64,000 bases of DNA from assembly GCF_003337235.1 (NCBI RefSeq), contig NZ_QPJC01000001.1, positions 400,353-464,352 of the forward strand, written 5' to 3'. Under the pieces are notes generated by a model, which saw only the letters and a list, made by a program, of their open reading frames with translations, searched no databases and was not told where the DNA came from. Both the position numbers and the translations under genes were made by a program. Shown piece by piece: positions 53,828-63,306 of this stretch. Each line of letters starts with the position of its first letter. The stretch's first letter is position 1. The DNA is from Halopolyspora algeriensis. GTDB lineage: Bacteria > Actinomycetota > Actinomycetes > Mycobacteriales > Pseudonocardiaceae.

Positions 53828-54880
53828 TCAGGTGGGAGGGCCTCCCGATGGGACGGCGACGGCGCGACCGTCGATCGTGCCGCTTTCCAGCCCCGAATAG
53901 GCATCGGGCACCTCCTCGAGGCCGTACACCTCGACCTTGGAGTGCACCGCGCCCTGCTCGACCAGGCTCACCAGCTCGATCAGCTCGTCACGACCACCCC
54001 AGTACGGCGCGGACACCGAGCACGCGAAGGGCACCAGCCCGAATCCGACCGCGAGGCTGCCGCCACCGATACCGATGATCGTCAGGTCGGACTCGACCCC
54101 CGCACAGCCCGCGGCCGTCCTGCCGGTGACGTCACTGCCGACGAGGTCGAGCACCAGCTCGGCACCGCGGCCTGCGGTGAGATCGCGAACTTTCCCGACG
54201 GCGTGCTCGTCGGACAGCAACACCTCGTCGGCGCCGACCTCGCGCGCGAGCGCGAGCTTGTCCTCGCTGATGTCGAGCGCGACCACGCGCGCCGGGGACA
54301 GCACGTGCAACAGCTGGATGGCGATGTGGCCGAGGCCGCCCGCGCCGATCACCACGGCCGTGCTGCCCGGCACCAGCTTGGGCAGCGACTTCTTGATCGC
54401 GTGGTACGGGGTCAACCCCGCGTCGGTGAACGGCACCGTCCGCACCGGGTCGAGGTCACCGATCGACACCAGATGCCTCGGCGAGTCGACGAGAAGGTAG
54501 TCGGCGAGCGCGCCGGGCGCGCCCAACCCCGGTGGACGGATGGCCCGCTCGGCCGCGTGCGGGCAGTAGTTCTCCTTCCCGCGCGCGCAGTAGTGGCACT
54601 GGCCGCAGCCCCACGGGCCGTAGACGAGCACCGAGTCGCCGACGGAGAACTGGTCCACGCCGCTGCCCAGGGCCGCCACCCGCCCCGCACCCTCGTGGCC
54701 CAGAGTGAGCGGGAGCGGGTAGGGGAACTCCTCGGCGGTCCAGTTCATGACGGCGACATCGGAGTGGCACAGCCCCGCGGCGGTGACCTCGAGCAGGACC
54801 TGCCCCGGCCCGGGTTCCGGCTCCGGGATCCGGCGCACTTCCGGCGGCTGACCCACGGTGTGATACTGCACAGCACGCAC
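53828..54880 (-). CDS. Zinc-dependent alcohol dehydrogenase (MDR)
   Basis: A 350-aa medium-chain dehydrogenase. The catalytic zinc ligands are in AAGLCHSDVAV and LGHEGAGRV. The structural zinc lobe is CGQCHYCARGKENYC. The Rossmann motif is VVIGAGGLGHIAI, followed by VVALDISEDKLALAREVGAD. GTG 54880 with AGAGGAG 7 nt upstream. The substrate alcohol is unknown. Confidence 0.93.
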   Translation of the reverse strand: MRAVQYHTVGQPPEVRRIPEPEPGPGQVLLEVTAAGLCHSDVAVMNWTAEEFPYPLPLTLGHEGAGRVAALGSGVDQFSVGDSVLVYGPWGCGQCHYCARGKENYCPHAAERAIRPPGLGAPGALADYLLVDSPRHLVSIGDLDPVRTVPFTDAGLTPYHAIKKSLPKLVPGSTAVVIGAGGLGHIAIQLLHVLSPARVVALDISEDKLALAREVGADEVLLSDEHAVGKVRDLTAGRGAELVLDLVGSDVTGRTAAGCAGVESDLTIIGIGGGSLAVGFGLVPFACSVSAPYWGGRDELIELVSLVEQGAVHSKVEVYGLEEVPDAYSGLESGTIDGRAVAVPSGGPPT

Positions 54881-55168
54881 GGTCGGCTCCTCTCGACGCC
54901 GGTTCACCCTAAGTCGCCTGTGTCACCGATCGCACCTCGGCGCACGCGTATCACCCGCGCTGGCCCCGGGAGGTACCGAACCCGCAGCGGCGTTTCCTGT
55001 TCGCGGTCCGCTCACATTTATCACTCGGAGTAACCAGGTCTGTCTTTTTTGTCTGATTTTTTCCGGGTGAGCGAAGATTCACGGGATCGAAATCCACTCG
55101 GACGTGTTAACGGACTCACTCGGATGGCAGGATCCCAGCATTCGGATTCTCGTCGAGGAGGAGACACC

Positions 55169-55978
55169 GTGGCGCGTCGAAGAGCATTACGAGCAGTCGC
55201 CCTGGTACCGGCTCTGGCGTTGCTGACCGCGATGGCCGGGTGCGGCGGCAGCAACAGCGGAGGCCAGGCCAAAGGCGTCCCGCTGGTCACCGAGGGGCAG
55301 TTGACCACCTGCACCCACCTGCCCTACGAGCCGTTCCAGTTCAGGCAGAACGACGAGATCGTCGGCTTCGACGTCGACCTGGTGGACGCCGTCGCCAAGG
55401 ACCTCGGCGTCCCGCAGAAGATCATCAACATCCCCTTCGAGACCATCGAATCGGGCCAGGCGCTCAACGTCGGGGACTGCGATCTCGCCGCCGCCGGGAT
55501 GACGATCACCGAGAACCGGGACAAGAACTTCGACTTCTCCGACCCCTACTTCGAGGCCACGCAGGCCCTGATCACGAAGAAGGGCTCGGGCATCGACAGC
55601 TTCGAGCAGCTCAAGGGCAAGACCCTGGCCGTGCAGAAGAGCACCACGGGTAAGAAGTACGCCGAGGAGAATGCCGCGCCGCTCGGGGTGGAGCTGAAGA
55701 CCTACCCCGACCTGGGACTGCTGCTGCAGGCCGTCAAGAACGGCGAGGTGGCCGCCGGGATCAACGACGACTTCGTGCTCTACAACTACGTCGACAAGAA
55801 CCCCAGCATGGCGGTGACCACCGAATTCGCCACCGGCGAACAGTACGGCATGGGCGTGCGCACCGGTAACGACAAGATGCGCGAGAAGATCAACGAGGTG
55901 CTCGCCCGGCTCAAGGAGAACGGTACCTACGACCGGCTCTACAAGAAGTGGTTCGACAAGGCGCCGGCCGCGAACTGA
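55169..55978 (+). CDS. Amino-acid ABC transporter substrate-binding lipoprotein
   Basis: A 269-aa family 3 solute-binding protein. The lipoprotein signal is VARRRALRAVALVPALALL then TAMAGC with the lipidated Cys. The mature part has PYEPFQF, VGFDVDLVDAVAKDLG and FDFSDPYFEATQALI, typical of polar amino-acid binders. GTG 55169 with GAGGAGGA 6 nt upstream. The 288 nt before it are AT-richer near 55,015-55,075 and probably hold the promoter. Confidence 0.92.
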   Translation: MARRRALRAVALVPALALLTAMAGCGGSNSGGQAKGVPLVTEGQLTTCTHLPYEPFQFRQNDEIVGFDVDLVDAVAKDLGVPQKIINIPFETIESGQALNVGDCDLAAAGMTITENRDKNFDFSDPYFEATQALITKKGSGIDSFEQLKGKTLAVQKSTTGKKYAEENAAPLGVELKTYPDLGLLLQAVKNGEVAAGINDDFVLYNYVDKNPSMAVTTEFATGEQYGMGVRTGNDKMREKINEVLARLKENGTYDRLYKKWFDKAPAAN

Positions 55979-55988
55979 CAAGCACACC

Positions 55989-56022
55989 CGTGGGGCCGGC
56001 GCCGATCGTGCCGGCCCCCACG
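55989..56022 (+). terminator. Intercistronic hairpin between binding protein and permease genes
   Basis: CGTGGGGCCGGC pairs with GCCGGCCCCCACG with one bulged base and a 9-nt loop. Such stems often stabilise or attenuate so that binding protein exceeds permease. Confidence 0.7.
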
Positions 56023-56039
56023 ACCGTTCAGGAGTGTTG

Positions 56040-56903
56040 ATGGCAGTGGATGCCCCTCCCACCAAGAGCGGGCCGGCCAAGAGCGGGATGAGCAAGCGCC
56101 AGCGCGGCCGCGTGATCCGCGGGACACAGTACGCGGTGCTGATCGCGGTCCTGGCGGCACTCGCCGTACTGGCCGACTGGGGGCGACTCCAGGAGGCGTT
56201 CTTCAACCTCGACGTCGCCGCAGGCCTGTTCCCCGACGTCATCACCGTCGCGCTGGTCAACACCGTCGTCTACACCGCACTCGGATTCGGCTTCGGCCTC
56301 GGGCTGGCGCTGATACTGGCCCTGATGCGGATGTCCTCGGTCGGCCCGTACCGCTGGATCTCCGGCGCCTACATCGAGTTCTTCCGCGGACTGCCCGCCC
56401 TGCTGATCTTCCTGTCGGTCGGCATCGGCATTCCCACCGCGTTCCCCGGCTTCTCCCTGAACCGCAACATCACGATCATGCTCTCGCTGGGCATCGTCGG
56501 CTCCGCCTACATGGCCGAGACGATCCGGGCGGGCATCAAGGCCGTACCCGGCGGGCAGATCGAGGCCGCGCGCTCGTTGGGGATGTCGCCGGCACGCACG
56601 ATGATCACGGTCGTGATCCCGCAGGCGTTCCGGATCATCCTGCCGCCGTTGACCAACGAACTGATCCTGCTCACCAAGGACTCCTCACTGGCCTTCGTGC
56701 TCGGCAGCACCCTGGACCAGCAGGAACTCACCCAGTTCGGACGGGCCGCACTGACGAATTTCCGGAGCATGACCCCCATCCTCGTCGTCGGGCTGTGCTA
56801 CCTGATCATCATCATCCCGCTGTCGGTCGTGCAGCAGCGGCTGGAACGCAGGTTCGGCGGCGGAGCGGACAAAGGCAGCAGCGGACACGGGAGCGGCACA
56901 TGA
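56040..56903 (+). CDS. Amino-acid ABC transporter permease
   Basis: A 287-aa His/Glu/Gln-type permease. About 50 polar residues precede about five to six TMs. The EAA loop is [29 protein letters not shown], and [16 protein letters not shown] is also family-typical. ATG 56040 with AGGAG 6 nt upstream. Its TGA overlaps the ATG of the ATPase gene. Confidence 0.92.
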   Translation: MAVDAPPTKSGPAKSGMSKRQRGRVIRGTQYAVLIAVLAALAVLADWGRLQEAFFNLDVAAGLFPDVITVALVNTVVYTALGFGFGLGLALILALMRMSSVGPYRWISGAYIEFFRGLPALLIFLSVGIGIPTAFPGFSLNRNITIMLSLGIVGSAYMAETIRAGIKAVPGGQIEAARSLGMSPARTMITVVIPQAFRIILPPLTNELILLTKDSSLAFVLGSTLDQQELTQFGRAALTNFRSMTPILVVGLCYLIIIIPLSVVQQRLERRFGGGADKGSSGHGSGT

Positions 56904-57667
56904 ACGACGTGAAGATCGACATCTCCGGCCTGCGCAAGTCCTTCGGGTCCGTGGAAGTCCTGCGCGACATCGACCAGCAGGTCACCGCCGGTGAGGTGGT
57001 GTGCGTGATCGGCCCGTCCGGTTCGGGCAAGTCCACCTTCCTGCGTTGCGTGAACCTGCTGGAGGAACCGACCGCGGGCAAGGTCGTCGTGGACGGCATC
57101 GAGCTGACCGACCCGGACACCGACATCGACGCCGCCCGCAGGCGCCTCGGCATGGTCTTCCAGCAGTTCAACCTGTTCTCGCACCTGTCGGTGCTGTCGA
57201 ACCTGACCGTGGCCCAGCGCAAGGTGCTCGGGCGCGGCAAGGCCGAGGCCGAGGCCGTCGCCCGCGAGAACCTCGAACGCGTCGGGTTGGCGGACAAGGC
57301 CGCTGCCATGCCGGCGCAGCTGTCCGGCGGGCAGCAGCAGCGCGTGGGGATCGCGCGGGCACTGTCGATGAACCCGGACGTGATGCTGTTCGACGAGCCG
57401 ACCTCGGCGCTGGATCCGGAACTCGTCGGTGACGTGCTCGCCGTCATGCGCGGACTCGCCGACGAGGGCATGACCATGCTCGTGGTCACCCACGAGATGC
57501 AGTTCGCCCGCGAGGTCGCCGACCGCGTGCTGTTCATGGACGGCGGCGGCATCGTCGAGCAGGGACCGCCCGCCGACGTCATCGGCGCACCGAAGGAGGA
57601 GCGCACCCGCTCCTTCCTCGCCCGGGTGCTCAACCCCACCCATACCGAGGCCGCACCCACCGAATGA
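56900..57667 (+). CDS. Amino-acid ABC transporter ATP-binding protein
   Basis: A 255-aa ABC ATPase. Walker [11 protein letters not shown]-loop VFQQFNLF, signature LSGGQQQR, Walker [13 protein letters not shown] and H-loop VTHEM are all intact. ATG 56900 overlaps the permease stop (ATGA). With the two upstream genes it forms a complete importer of polar amino acids. Confidence 0.95.
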   Translation: MNDVKIDISGLRKSFGSVEVLRDIDQQVTAGEVVCVIGPSGSGKSTFLRCVNLLEEPTAGKVVVDGIELTDPDTDIDAARRRLGMVFQQFNLFSHLSVLSNLTVAQRKVLGRGKAEAEAVARENLERVGLADKAAAMPAQLSGGQQQRVGIARALSMNPDVMLFDEPTSALDPELVGDVLAVMRGLADEGMTMLVVTHEMQFAREVADRVLFMDGGGIVEQGPPADVIGAPKEERTRSFLARVLNPTHTEAAPTE

Positions 57668-57687
57668 CAGCCGTGAGTGTTGTTCAG

Positions 57688-57707
57688 CCGCCGGGCACAC
57701 CCGGCGG
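57688..57707 (+). terminator. Terminator of the ABC transporter operon
   Basis: A perfect 8-bp stem CCGCCGGG/CCCGGCGG with loop CACA, 20 nt after the stop. Confidence 0.7.
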
Positions 57708-57811
57708 TGCCATACGTCCGAGTGAGTGAGTACGTGATCAACTACTGACAGTGTCGCTCCCGCTGGGCCACACTGAGCCACATCGACCGTGTCGATCACC
57801 GAACCACCGGC

Positions 57812-60109
57812 ATGGGAGCAGCAGTGGCGGGCAGACCGTGGGAGAACAACCCGACGCCGACCCTGGCCGAGCAGCGTCTCGACGAGTCGCTCGGGCTGGG
57901 AAGGCCACGGGGCAATCGCCGCAACGACGCCGAGCCCGAGCAGCTCGACGTGCACGGCGACTCGCACGCCCCCGAACAGGAGCTCCGCGGCGAGTACCTG
58001 CTCCGCAGGCTCGTCGAATCCCCCGACGAGGGCGGGTGGCGCCTGTTCTGGCGCAGCAGCGCACAACCGCCGGTCATCCGCGTGCAGGACTCGGTCATCA
58101 CCGGCCTGCTCGACCTGCGCGCGGCGGACCTGCCATACCTGCTGGAATTCGTCCGGTGCCGCTTCGAGGAAGTCCCGGACCTGCGCCAGACCAAGCTCGG
58201 CGGCCTGGTGCTGAAACGGTGCCGCTTTCCCGGTATCCGGGGTCGCAACCTGTCCACCGGCAACGACATCAGCCTGCTCGGCTGCACCAGTGCCTGCGGT
58301 GTCGTCGACCTCACCGACGCCCAGATCGACGGATCGCTCGAACTCACCGACAGCGTCCTGCACAATCCGGCCGGGCACGCCGTCCACGCCGACCGGCTCC
58401 AGGTGAGCGGCGCGCTGCTGGCCATAGGCACCCGGGTTTCCGGGCAACTGCGGATTCCCGGCGCGAAGATCGGCGGCAACCTCAACCTGAGCGGCGCCGC
58501 GCTGCGCAACCGCGGCCGCCACGCTCTCAATGCCACCGGAATCCAGATCTCCGGGTCGCTGCGGGCCGAGGTGGACCCCAGATTCGGCAACAGGTTCTCG
58601 GCGGCGGGTCAACTCGCCATGCCGAGCGCACGCGTGGACGGTGAACTGCGATTGTGCGGTGCGCTGCTCGAACCGGGCGGTACCCCGCCACAGCAGGACG
58701 AGTCCGTGCACGGTGATCCGTTCAGCACCCTGATCCTCGACCGTGGCGAGATCCGTGGGGACGCCCGGCTCGATCGGGGTTTCGACAGCGGCGGGACCAT
58801 CCGCATGGTCAGCACCAGTATCGCCGGTGACCTGCGCATGTCGGGTGCGCGGATCGACCTCGGCTGGACGCGGCAGGAAGCGGACTCGGTCGAGCAGCCA
58901 CCACGCGCGATGCACCTCGACAGCGCGAAGGTCCTCGGCAACCTCGATGCCGTCGAGGCGGTGCTGTACGGACAGGTCCGGATGGTCGATGTTCATGTCT
59001 CCGGCAGCTTCCAGCTCAACCGTGCCGTGCTCGACGGTCCGGGTACCGACGTCGTACTGGCCAATCGGGTGTGGGTGGGCAGCAACCTGAACTGCCGGGA
59101 CGCCGACATCTCGGGCACGCTGCACCTGCAGGGTGCCCATGTCGGCGCCAACCTCGATCTGCGCTCCACCTGCCTGACCGAACCCGCCTGGCATCCGCAC
59201 CGCGCGGTGTACAAACCCTCACTGGACCTGCGCGCGAGCTTCATCGGGGGTGACCTGGTGTGCGCCACGGGCAGGCGAGCCTTCAGCGCCGAGGGCGAGA
59301 TACAGCTACGGCGGGCGACGGTCGCACGCCAGACGAACTTCTGGGGGTGCCTGCTGGGAAAGGACAGCACCGCCAATGCCAATGCCGTCAACGCCTTCGG
59401 CCTGTCCACGCAGGAGCTGACCCTGCTGCCCACCAAGGCACCCCACGGCCGCATCCGGCTGCGCCAGGCACACTGCGAACTGCTCGAGGACAACGATGCG
59501 CTGTGGGCAGCCACGGGTGGCGTCGACGTGGAGGGCTTCACCTACGACAACTTCGCCAAGCCGGTGAAACCCACCGACCGGGCGCGAGTGCGGCAACGGT
59601 TGCAGTGGCTGCGCTCCATCTCGCACGGCCGCTATCAGCCCGGCCCGTACGACCAGCTCGCGACGGTGTTCCGGGAGAACGGCAACGAGCAGCATGCGGC
59701 CACCGTGCTGATCGAGAAGCAGCGGCGACGGTACCGGGCGATCGCCGCCACCCTGTGGCGGCCGCTGCGGCTGTCCGTGCTGCTGTGGAGCCTGCTGCAA
59801 CGCGTGACGGTCAACTACGGCTACCAGCCGGTGCGCGCCCTGCTGTGGCTCCTGCTGTTCGCACTCGCGGGAACGGCGTGGTTCGCCGGTCACCGGCTGG
59901 AGCCGATCAACGCAGAGGACAGTCCCGTGTGGAATCCCTTCCTGTACACGGTGGATCAGCTCGTACCGATCATCAATCTCGGTCACGACGTGATGTGGCG
60001 GGCCACGGGTCACTCGCAGTGGATCACGGTCGTGCTGATCGCCGTGGGTTGGATCCTGGCCACCACGGTCGCCGCCGGCATCACGCGCTTCCTGCGGCGC
60101 GAACGATAG
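57812..60109 (+). CDS. Beta-solenoid protein with C-terminal TM pair
   Basis: A 765-aa protein. After about 60 polar residues, residues about 85-590 are made of short repeats of the form G-x-L-x-L-x-x-A-x-(V/I), for example GGNLNLSGAAL, GDLRMSGARI, SGTLHLQGAHV and GANLDLRSTCL, as in a right-handed beta-helix. A charged helical segment follows, then TM1 (ALLWLLLFALAGTAWFAG), an outside loop of about 45 residues and TM2 (WITVVLIAVGWILATTVAAG). Streptomyces relatives are sometimes called membrane-associated oxidoreductase, but no cofactor motif is visible. Function unknown. Confidence 0.85.
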   Translation: MGAAVAGRPWENNPTPTLAEQRLDESLGLGRPRGNRRNDAEPEQLDVHGDSHAPEQELRGEYLLRRLVESPDEGGWRLFWRSSAQPPVIRVQDSVITGLLDLRAADLPYLLEFVRCRFEEVPDLRQTKLGGLVLKRCRFPGIRGRNLSTGNDISLLGCTSACGVVDLTDAQIDGSLELTDSVLHNPAGHAVHADRLQVSGALLAIGTRVSGQLRIPGAKIGGNLNLSGAALRNRGRHALNATGIQISGSLRAEVDPRFGNRFSAAGQLAMPSARVDGELRLCGALLEPGGTPPQQDESVHGDPFSTLILDRGEIRGDARLDRGFDSGGTIRMVSTSIAGDLRMSGARIDLGWTRQEADSVEQPPRAMHLDSAKVLGNLDAVEAVLYGQVRMVDVHVSGSFQLNRAVLDGPGTDVVLANRVWVGSNLNCRDADISGTLHLQGAHVGANLDLRSTCLTEPAWHPHRAVYKPSLDLRASFIGGDLVCATGRRAFSAEGEIQLRRATVARQTNFWGCLLGKDSTANANAVNAFGLSTQELTLLPTKAPHGRIRLRQAHCELLEDNDALWAATGGVDVEGFTYDNFAKPVKPTDRARVRQRLQWLRSISHGRYQPGPYDQLATVFRENGNEQHAATVLIEKQRRRYRAIAATLWRPLRLSVLLWSLLQRVTVNYGYQPVRALLWLLLFALAGTAWFAGHRLEPINAEDSPVWNPFLYTVDQLVPIINLGHDVMWRATGHSQWITVVLIAVGWILATTVAAGITRFLRRER

Positions 60110-60110
60110 C

Positions 60111-60136
60111 GGCGGGCGGCTTCCACCGCCCGCCGA
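60111..60136. terminator. Bidirectional terminator between solenoid gene and pckG
   Basis: A perfect 10-bp stem CGGCGGGCGG/CCGCCCGCCG with a 6-nt loop, 1 nt after one stop and 22 nt after the other. Confidence 0.8.
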
Positions 60137-60158
60137 CGATCGCTCCTCGCGAGGAGGC

Positions 60159-61982
60159 TCAGCCGTTGATGCGCTGCTTGAGCGCCTCGAGCTCGTCGCG
60201 CATCGAGGTGGGCAGGTCGTCACCGATGGTGTCGAACCACTCCTCGATCAGCGGGATCTCGGCCTTCCACTCGTCGAGGTCGACGTGCAGCGCGGTCTCG
60301 ACGTCCTCCCGCGGGGTGTCCAGACCGGACAGATCGATCTGGTCGGCGGTGGGAACCCGGCCGATCGCCGTCTCCTCGGCGGCCGCGTTGCCCTCCATGC
60401 GGTCGACGATCCACTTGAGCACGCGGGAGTTCTCGCTGAAGCCCGGCCACACGATCTTCTTGCCGGACTCGTCACGCCGGAACCAGTTCACGTAGTAGAT
60501 GCGCGGCAGCTTGGAGGAGTCGGCCTCCTTGCCCACGTTGACCCAGTGCTGGAAGTAGTCGCCGACGTTGTAGCCGATGAACGGCAGCATGGCCATCGGG
60601 TCGCGCCGAACCTCACCGACGTTGCCCGCGGCGGCGGCCGTCTTCTCCGAGGACAGCGTGGCACCCATGAACACGCCGTGCTGCCAGTCGAGGGCCTCGT
60701 TGACCAGCGGGATCGTGGTCTTGCGGCGACCGCCGAACAGGATCGCCGAAATCGGAACCCCGTTCGGGTCGTCCCACTCGGGCGCCAGCGTCGGGCACTG
60801 CGCCATCGGCGTGCAGTAGCGCGAGTTCGGGTGCGCGGCCTTCTCGTCGGAGTCCGGGGTCCAGTCCCGCTTCTTCCAGTCGGTCAGGTGCTGCGGGTCG
60901 CCCTCCATCTCTTCCCACCACACGTCGTTGTCGTCGGTGAGCGCGACGTTGGTGAAGATGGAGTTGCCCTTGTCCAGGGTGCGCATCGCGTTCGGATTGG
61001 TCTTCCAGTTGGTGCCGGGCGCGACACCGAAGAAGCCCGCCTCCGGGTTCACCGCGTAGAGCCGGCCGTCGGAGCCGAAGCGCATCCAGGCGATGTCGTC
61101 ACCGAGGGTCTCGACCCGCCAGCCCGGCAGGGTCGGCTGCAGCATCGCCAGGTTCGTCTTGCCGCAGGCCGAGGGGAACGCGGCGGCGACGTAGTGGACC
61201 TTGTTCTCCGGAGAGATCAGTTTGAGGATGAGCATGTGCTCGGCGAGCCAGCCCTCGTCGCGGGCCATGGCCGAGGCGATGCGCAGCGAGTAGCACTTCT
61301 TGCCCAGCAGTGCGTTGCCGCCGTACCCGGAGCCGAAGCTCCAGATCAGCCGCTCCTCCGGGAAGTGGGTGATGTACTTGGTGTCGTTGCAGGGCCAAGC
61401 GACGTCCTGCTGGCCAGGCTCCAGCGGTGCACCCACCGAGTGCAGTGCGGGCACGAACTCGGCGTCCGTACCGAACTTCTCCAGCACCCGCGGGCCCATC
61501 CGGGTCATGATGTGCATCGAGACCACGACGTACTCGGAGTCGGTGATCTCCACACCCAGCCGTGGCGGGTCGGCCTCCACCGGACCCATGCAGAACGGCA
61601 CGACGTACATCGTGCGACCACGCATGCAGCCCCGGTAGAGCTCGGTCATGGTCGCCTTCATCTCGTCCGGGTGCATCCAGTTGTTGGTGACGCCGGCGTC
61701 CTTGCGGTCGCGGGAGCAGATGAAGGTCCGCTCCTCGACCCGGGCGACATCACTGGGGTCGGATGCGGTCCAGAACGAGTTCGGCTTCTTGGCGTCGTCC
61801 AGACGCGTGAAGGTGCCCGCCTCGACCAGCTGGTCGGTCAGTCGCTGCCATTCCTCCTGCGACCCGTCGCACCACACCACCCGCTCCGGGGTGGTCAGCT
61901 CCGCGACCTCACGTACCCACGACAGCAGACGCTCGTGCTCCACGGGTGCCTGGTCGAGACCGGGGATGGTCATAGCGGTCAT
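60159..61982 (-). CDS. pckG: Phosphoenolpyruvate carboxykinase (GTP)
   Basis: Oxaloacetate + GTP to PEP + CO2 + GDP, the gateway to gluconeogenesis. The 607-aa length is typical. It has [29 protein letters not shown], the P-loop [16 protein letters not shown] with the reactive Cys, [15 protein letters not shown] and [18 protein letters not shown] 61982 with AGGAG 11 nt upstream. It has a long leader with two inverted repeats. Confidence 0.97.
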   Translation of the reverse strand: MTAMTIPGLDQAPVEHERLLSWVREVAELTTPERVVWCDGSQEEWQRLTDQLVEAGTFTRLDDAKKPNSFWTASDPSDVARVEERTFICSRDRKDAGVTNNWMHPDEMKATMTELYRGCMRGRTMYVVPFCMGPVEADPPRLGVEITDSEYVVVSMHIMTRMGPRVLEKFGTDAEFVPALHSVGAPLEPGQQDVAWPCNDTKYITHFPEERLIWSFGSGYGGNALLGKKCYSLRIASAMARDEGWLAEHMLILKLISPENKVHYVAAAFPSACGKTNLAMLQPTLPGWRVETLGDDIAWMRFGSDGRLYAVNPEAGFFGVAPGTNWKTNPNAMRTLDKGNSIFTNVALTDDNDVWWEEMEGDPQHLTDWKKRDWTPDSDEKAAHPNSRYCTPMAQCPTLAPEWDDPNGVPISAILFGGRRKTTIPLVNEALDWQHGVFMGATLSSEKTAAAAGNVGEVRRDPMAMLPFIGYNVGDYFQHWVNVGKEADSSKLPRIYYVNWFRRDESGKKIVWPGFSENSRVLKWIVDRMEGNAAAEETAIGRVPTADQIDLSGLDTPREDVETALHVDLDEWKAEIPLIEEWFDTIGDDLPTSMRDELEALKQRING

Positions 61983-62066
61983 CGCGTCGTGTCTCCTGAC
62001 TGGGCGCCACAGCCCGGAATGTTCGCACCACCGGACTACCCGGTGGCATTTCTGGAAATGCTCCGC

Positions 62067-62089
62067 TCCGCCCGGTGAACCCGGGCGGA
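62067..62089. other. Inverted repeat in the pckG leader
   Basis: TCCGCCCG-N7-CGGGCGGA, perfect 8 bp, 85 nt upstream of the pckG start. Leader hairpin or operator; the 403-nt gap 61983-62385 holds no gene. Confidence 0.45.
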
Positions 62090-62208
62090 ACACTTCAAGG
62101 GGATGCATCGAGGTTAACGGCATGAAAGGCCGCCGACGGAGATCAGCCTTGTCGCTTCGCTCACAGGAACGATAAGGGAATCGATTCAGAAAGCCCTTCT
62201 TCCGGCAT

Positions 62209-62236
62209 GGGAGCAAAAGATCCGCCTGTTGCTCCC
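62209..62236. other. Second inverted repeat upstream of pckG
   Basis: GGGAGCAA-N12-TTGCTCCC, perfect 8 bp, in the same gap. An operator is plausible. Confidence 0.4.
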
Positions 62237-62385
62237 CTATCCTGCCTGAGGATTTCCGGCGTATCGGACACACGCACGAACGCAGAGTTACGGCGAAGCG
62301 GCTCGCAGGTGCGTGATGCGGGACACGAGCACCGCCGAGCACCACCGGTGGTCACCATCCGCGTCGACACGTGGACCGTGTGCTG

Positions 62386-63120
62386 TCAGTCCCATCCCCA
62401 GGCCGCATCCGTGTCCCGGTCCGCGCCGGTCCACCATTCCCCGCCTTGCCAGGGCAGACTCCGAAGCTGCCGAGGACCGGTGCCCTGGCTGCCTCCTGGC
62501 CGGATGTCCTCCTCGGACTCCCACGCCGCATCGCCGGTGTCACTCACGGCCGGGTCCGGAGCGCGGCCACCTTCCCGGGCGATGCCACCCTCCTCGACCA
62601 CGGTCCACTGCCCGTCACCGGTGTGCTGCGCCACGGTCACCTCGCCGGTGCTGTCGACCTCGACCGCCTGGTCGGCCGTGCCGTCTCCGTCGATGTCGGT
62701 GACCAGCATCCGGCCGCCGCCGGTGTCCACGATCGTGGTGTCGAGCCTGCCGTCGTCGTCGGTGTCCTCGGTCGCAGGCCCGATCCTGCGTTCGCCCTGC
62801 GGAGTGTCCACCACCATCGGTTCCCGCCCCGCTCGGCCGGCGACGGGGTGCTGCGGCTGCTCGGAGATCCACAAGCCGCGGTCCTGCGCGTAGCGGGCCT
62901 GGTCGAGCACGGTGCCCTCGGGACCGAAGGTGCGTACGACGTCGGCACCGCCGTCGACGTCGGCGTCGGTGTAGGCCACGAAGCCGTCGTCGGTCATCGT
63001 CGCGACCGTATCGTCGATACCGTCCCCGTCGAGGTCGACGTTGGCCTCGGCCGTGTACTCCGCACCCTCGACGGTGATCTGGATGTCGCCGTCGCCGGCT
63101 CCTGTGTCCTCGACGTACAT
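62386..63120 (-). CDS. DxDxDG-repeat protein (DUF6802-like)
   Basis: A 244-aa very acidic protein without signal peptide or TM. Three calcium-loop-like motifs occur: DLDGDGIDDT, DTDDDGRLDT and DIDGDGTADQ. A Gly/Glu/Trp-rich C-terminus follows. It resembles an actinobacterial family I recall as DUF6802; function unknown. ATG 63120. It is on the same strand as the next gene upstream. Confidence 0.8.
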   Translation of the reverse strand: MYVEDTGAGDGDIQITVEGAEYTAEANVDLDGDGIDDTVATMTDDGFVAYTDADVDGGADVVRTFGPEGTVLDQARYAQDRGLWISEQPQHPVAGRAGREPMVVDTPQGERRIGPATEDTDDDGRLDTTIVDTGGGRMLVTDIDGDGTADQAVEVDSTGEVTVAQHTGDGQWTVVEEGGIAREGGRAPDPAVSDTGDAAWESEEDIRPGGSQGTGPRQLRSLPWQGGEWWTGADRDTDAAWGWD

Positions 63121-63228
63121 GCCTCTCTCCCAGCGACCACGGATCGAACCCGGTGTGCCGCCACGCAGCGTAGGTCATGCCGGCTTCACGACGACAGCGA
63201 GTCATCGCGCGAACTCATCCGGTCAGCG

Positions 63229-63276
63229 GTGAACGGGCCGCTCGGTGCCACGGGCGGCACCGGAAGTTCCGTTCAT
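63229..63276 (-). terminator. Hairpin after the partial membrane coiled-coil gene
   Basis: GTGAACGG (63229-63236) and CCGTTCAT (63269-63276) form outer arms pairing at 7 of 8 positions. The inner stem GGTGCC/GGCACC has a 6-nt loop. It is a fourth GTGAACGG-family member, 31 nt beyond the stop. Confidence 0.55.
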
Positions 63277-63306
63277 CCCGATCCGGGCACCCACCGCACT
63301 CGCGGG

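Noticed and set aside
63125-63180. GGGTTCGATCC-like T-loop on the minus strand upstream of the DxDxDG gene
   Set aside because: The T stem does not pair and no cloverleaf is possible.
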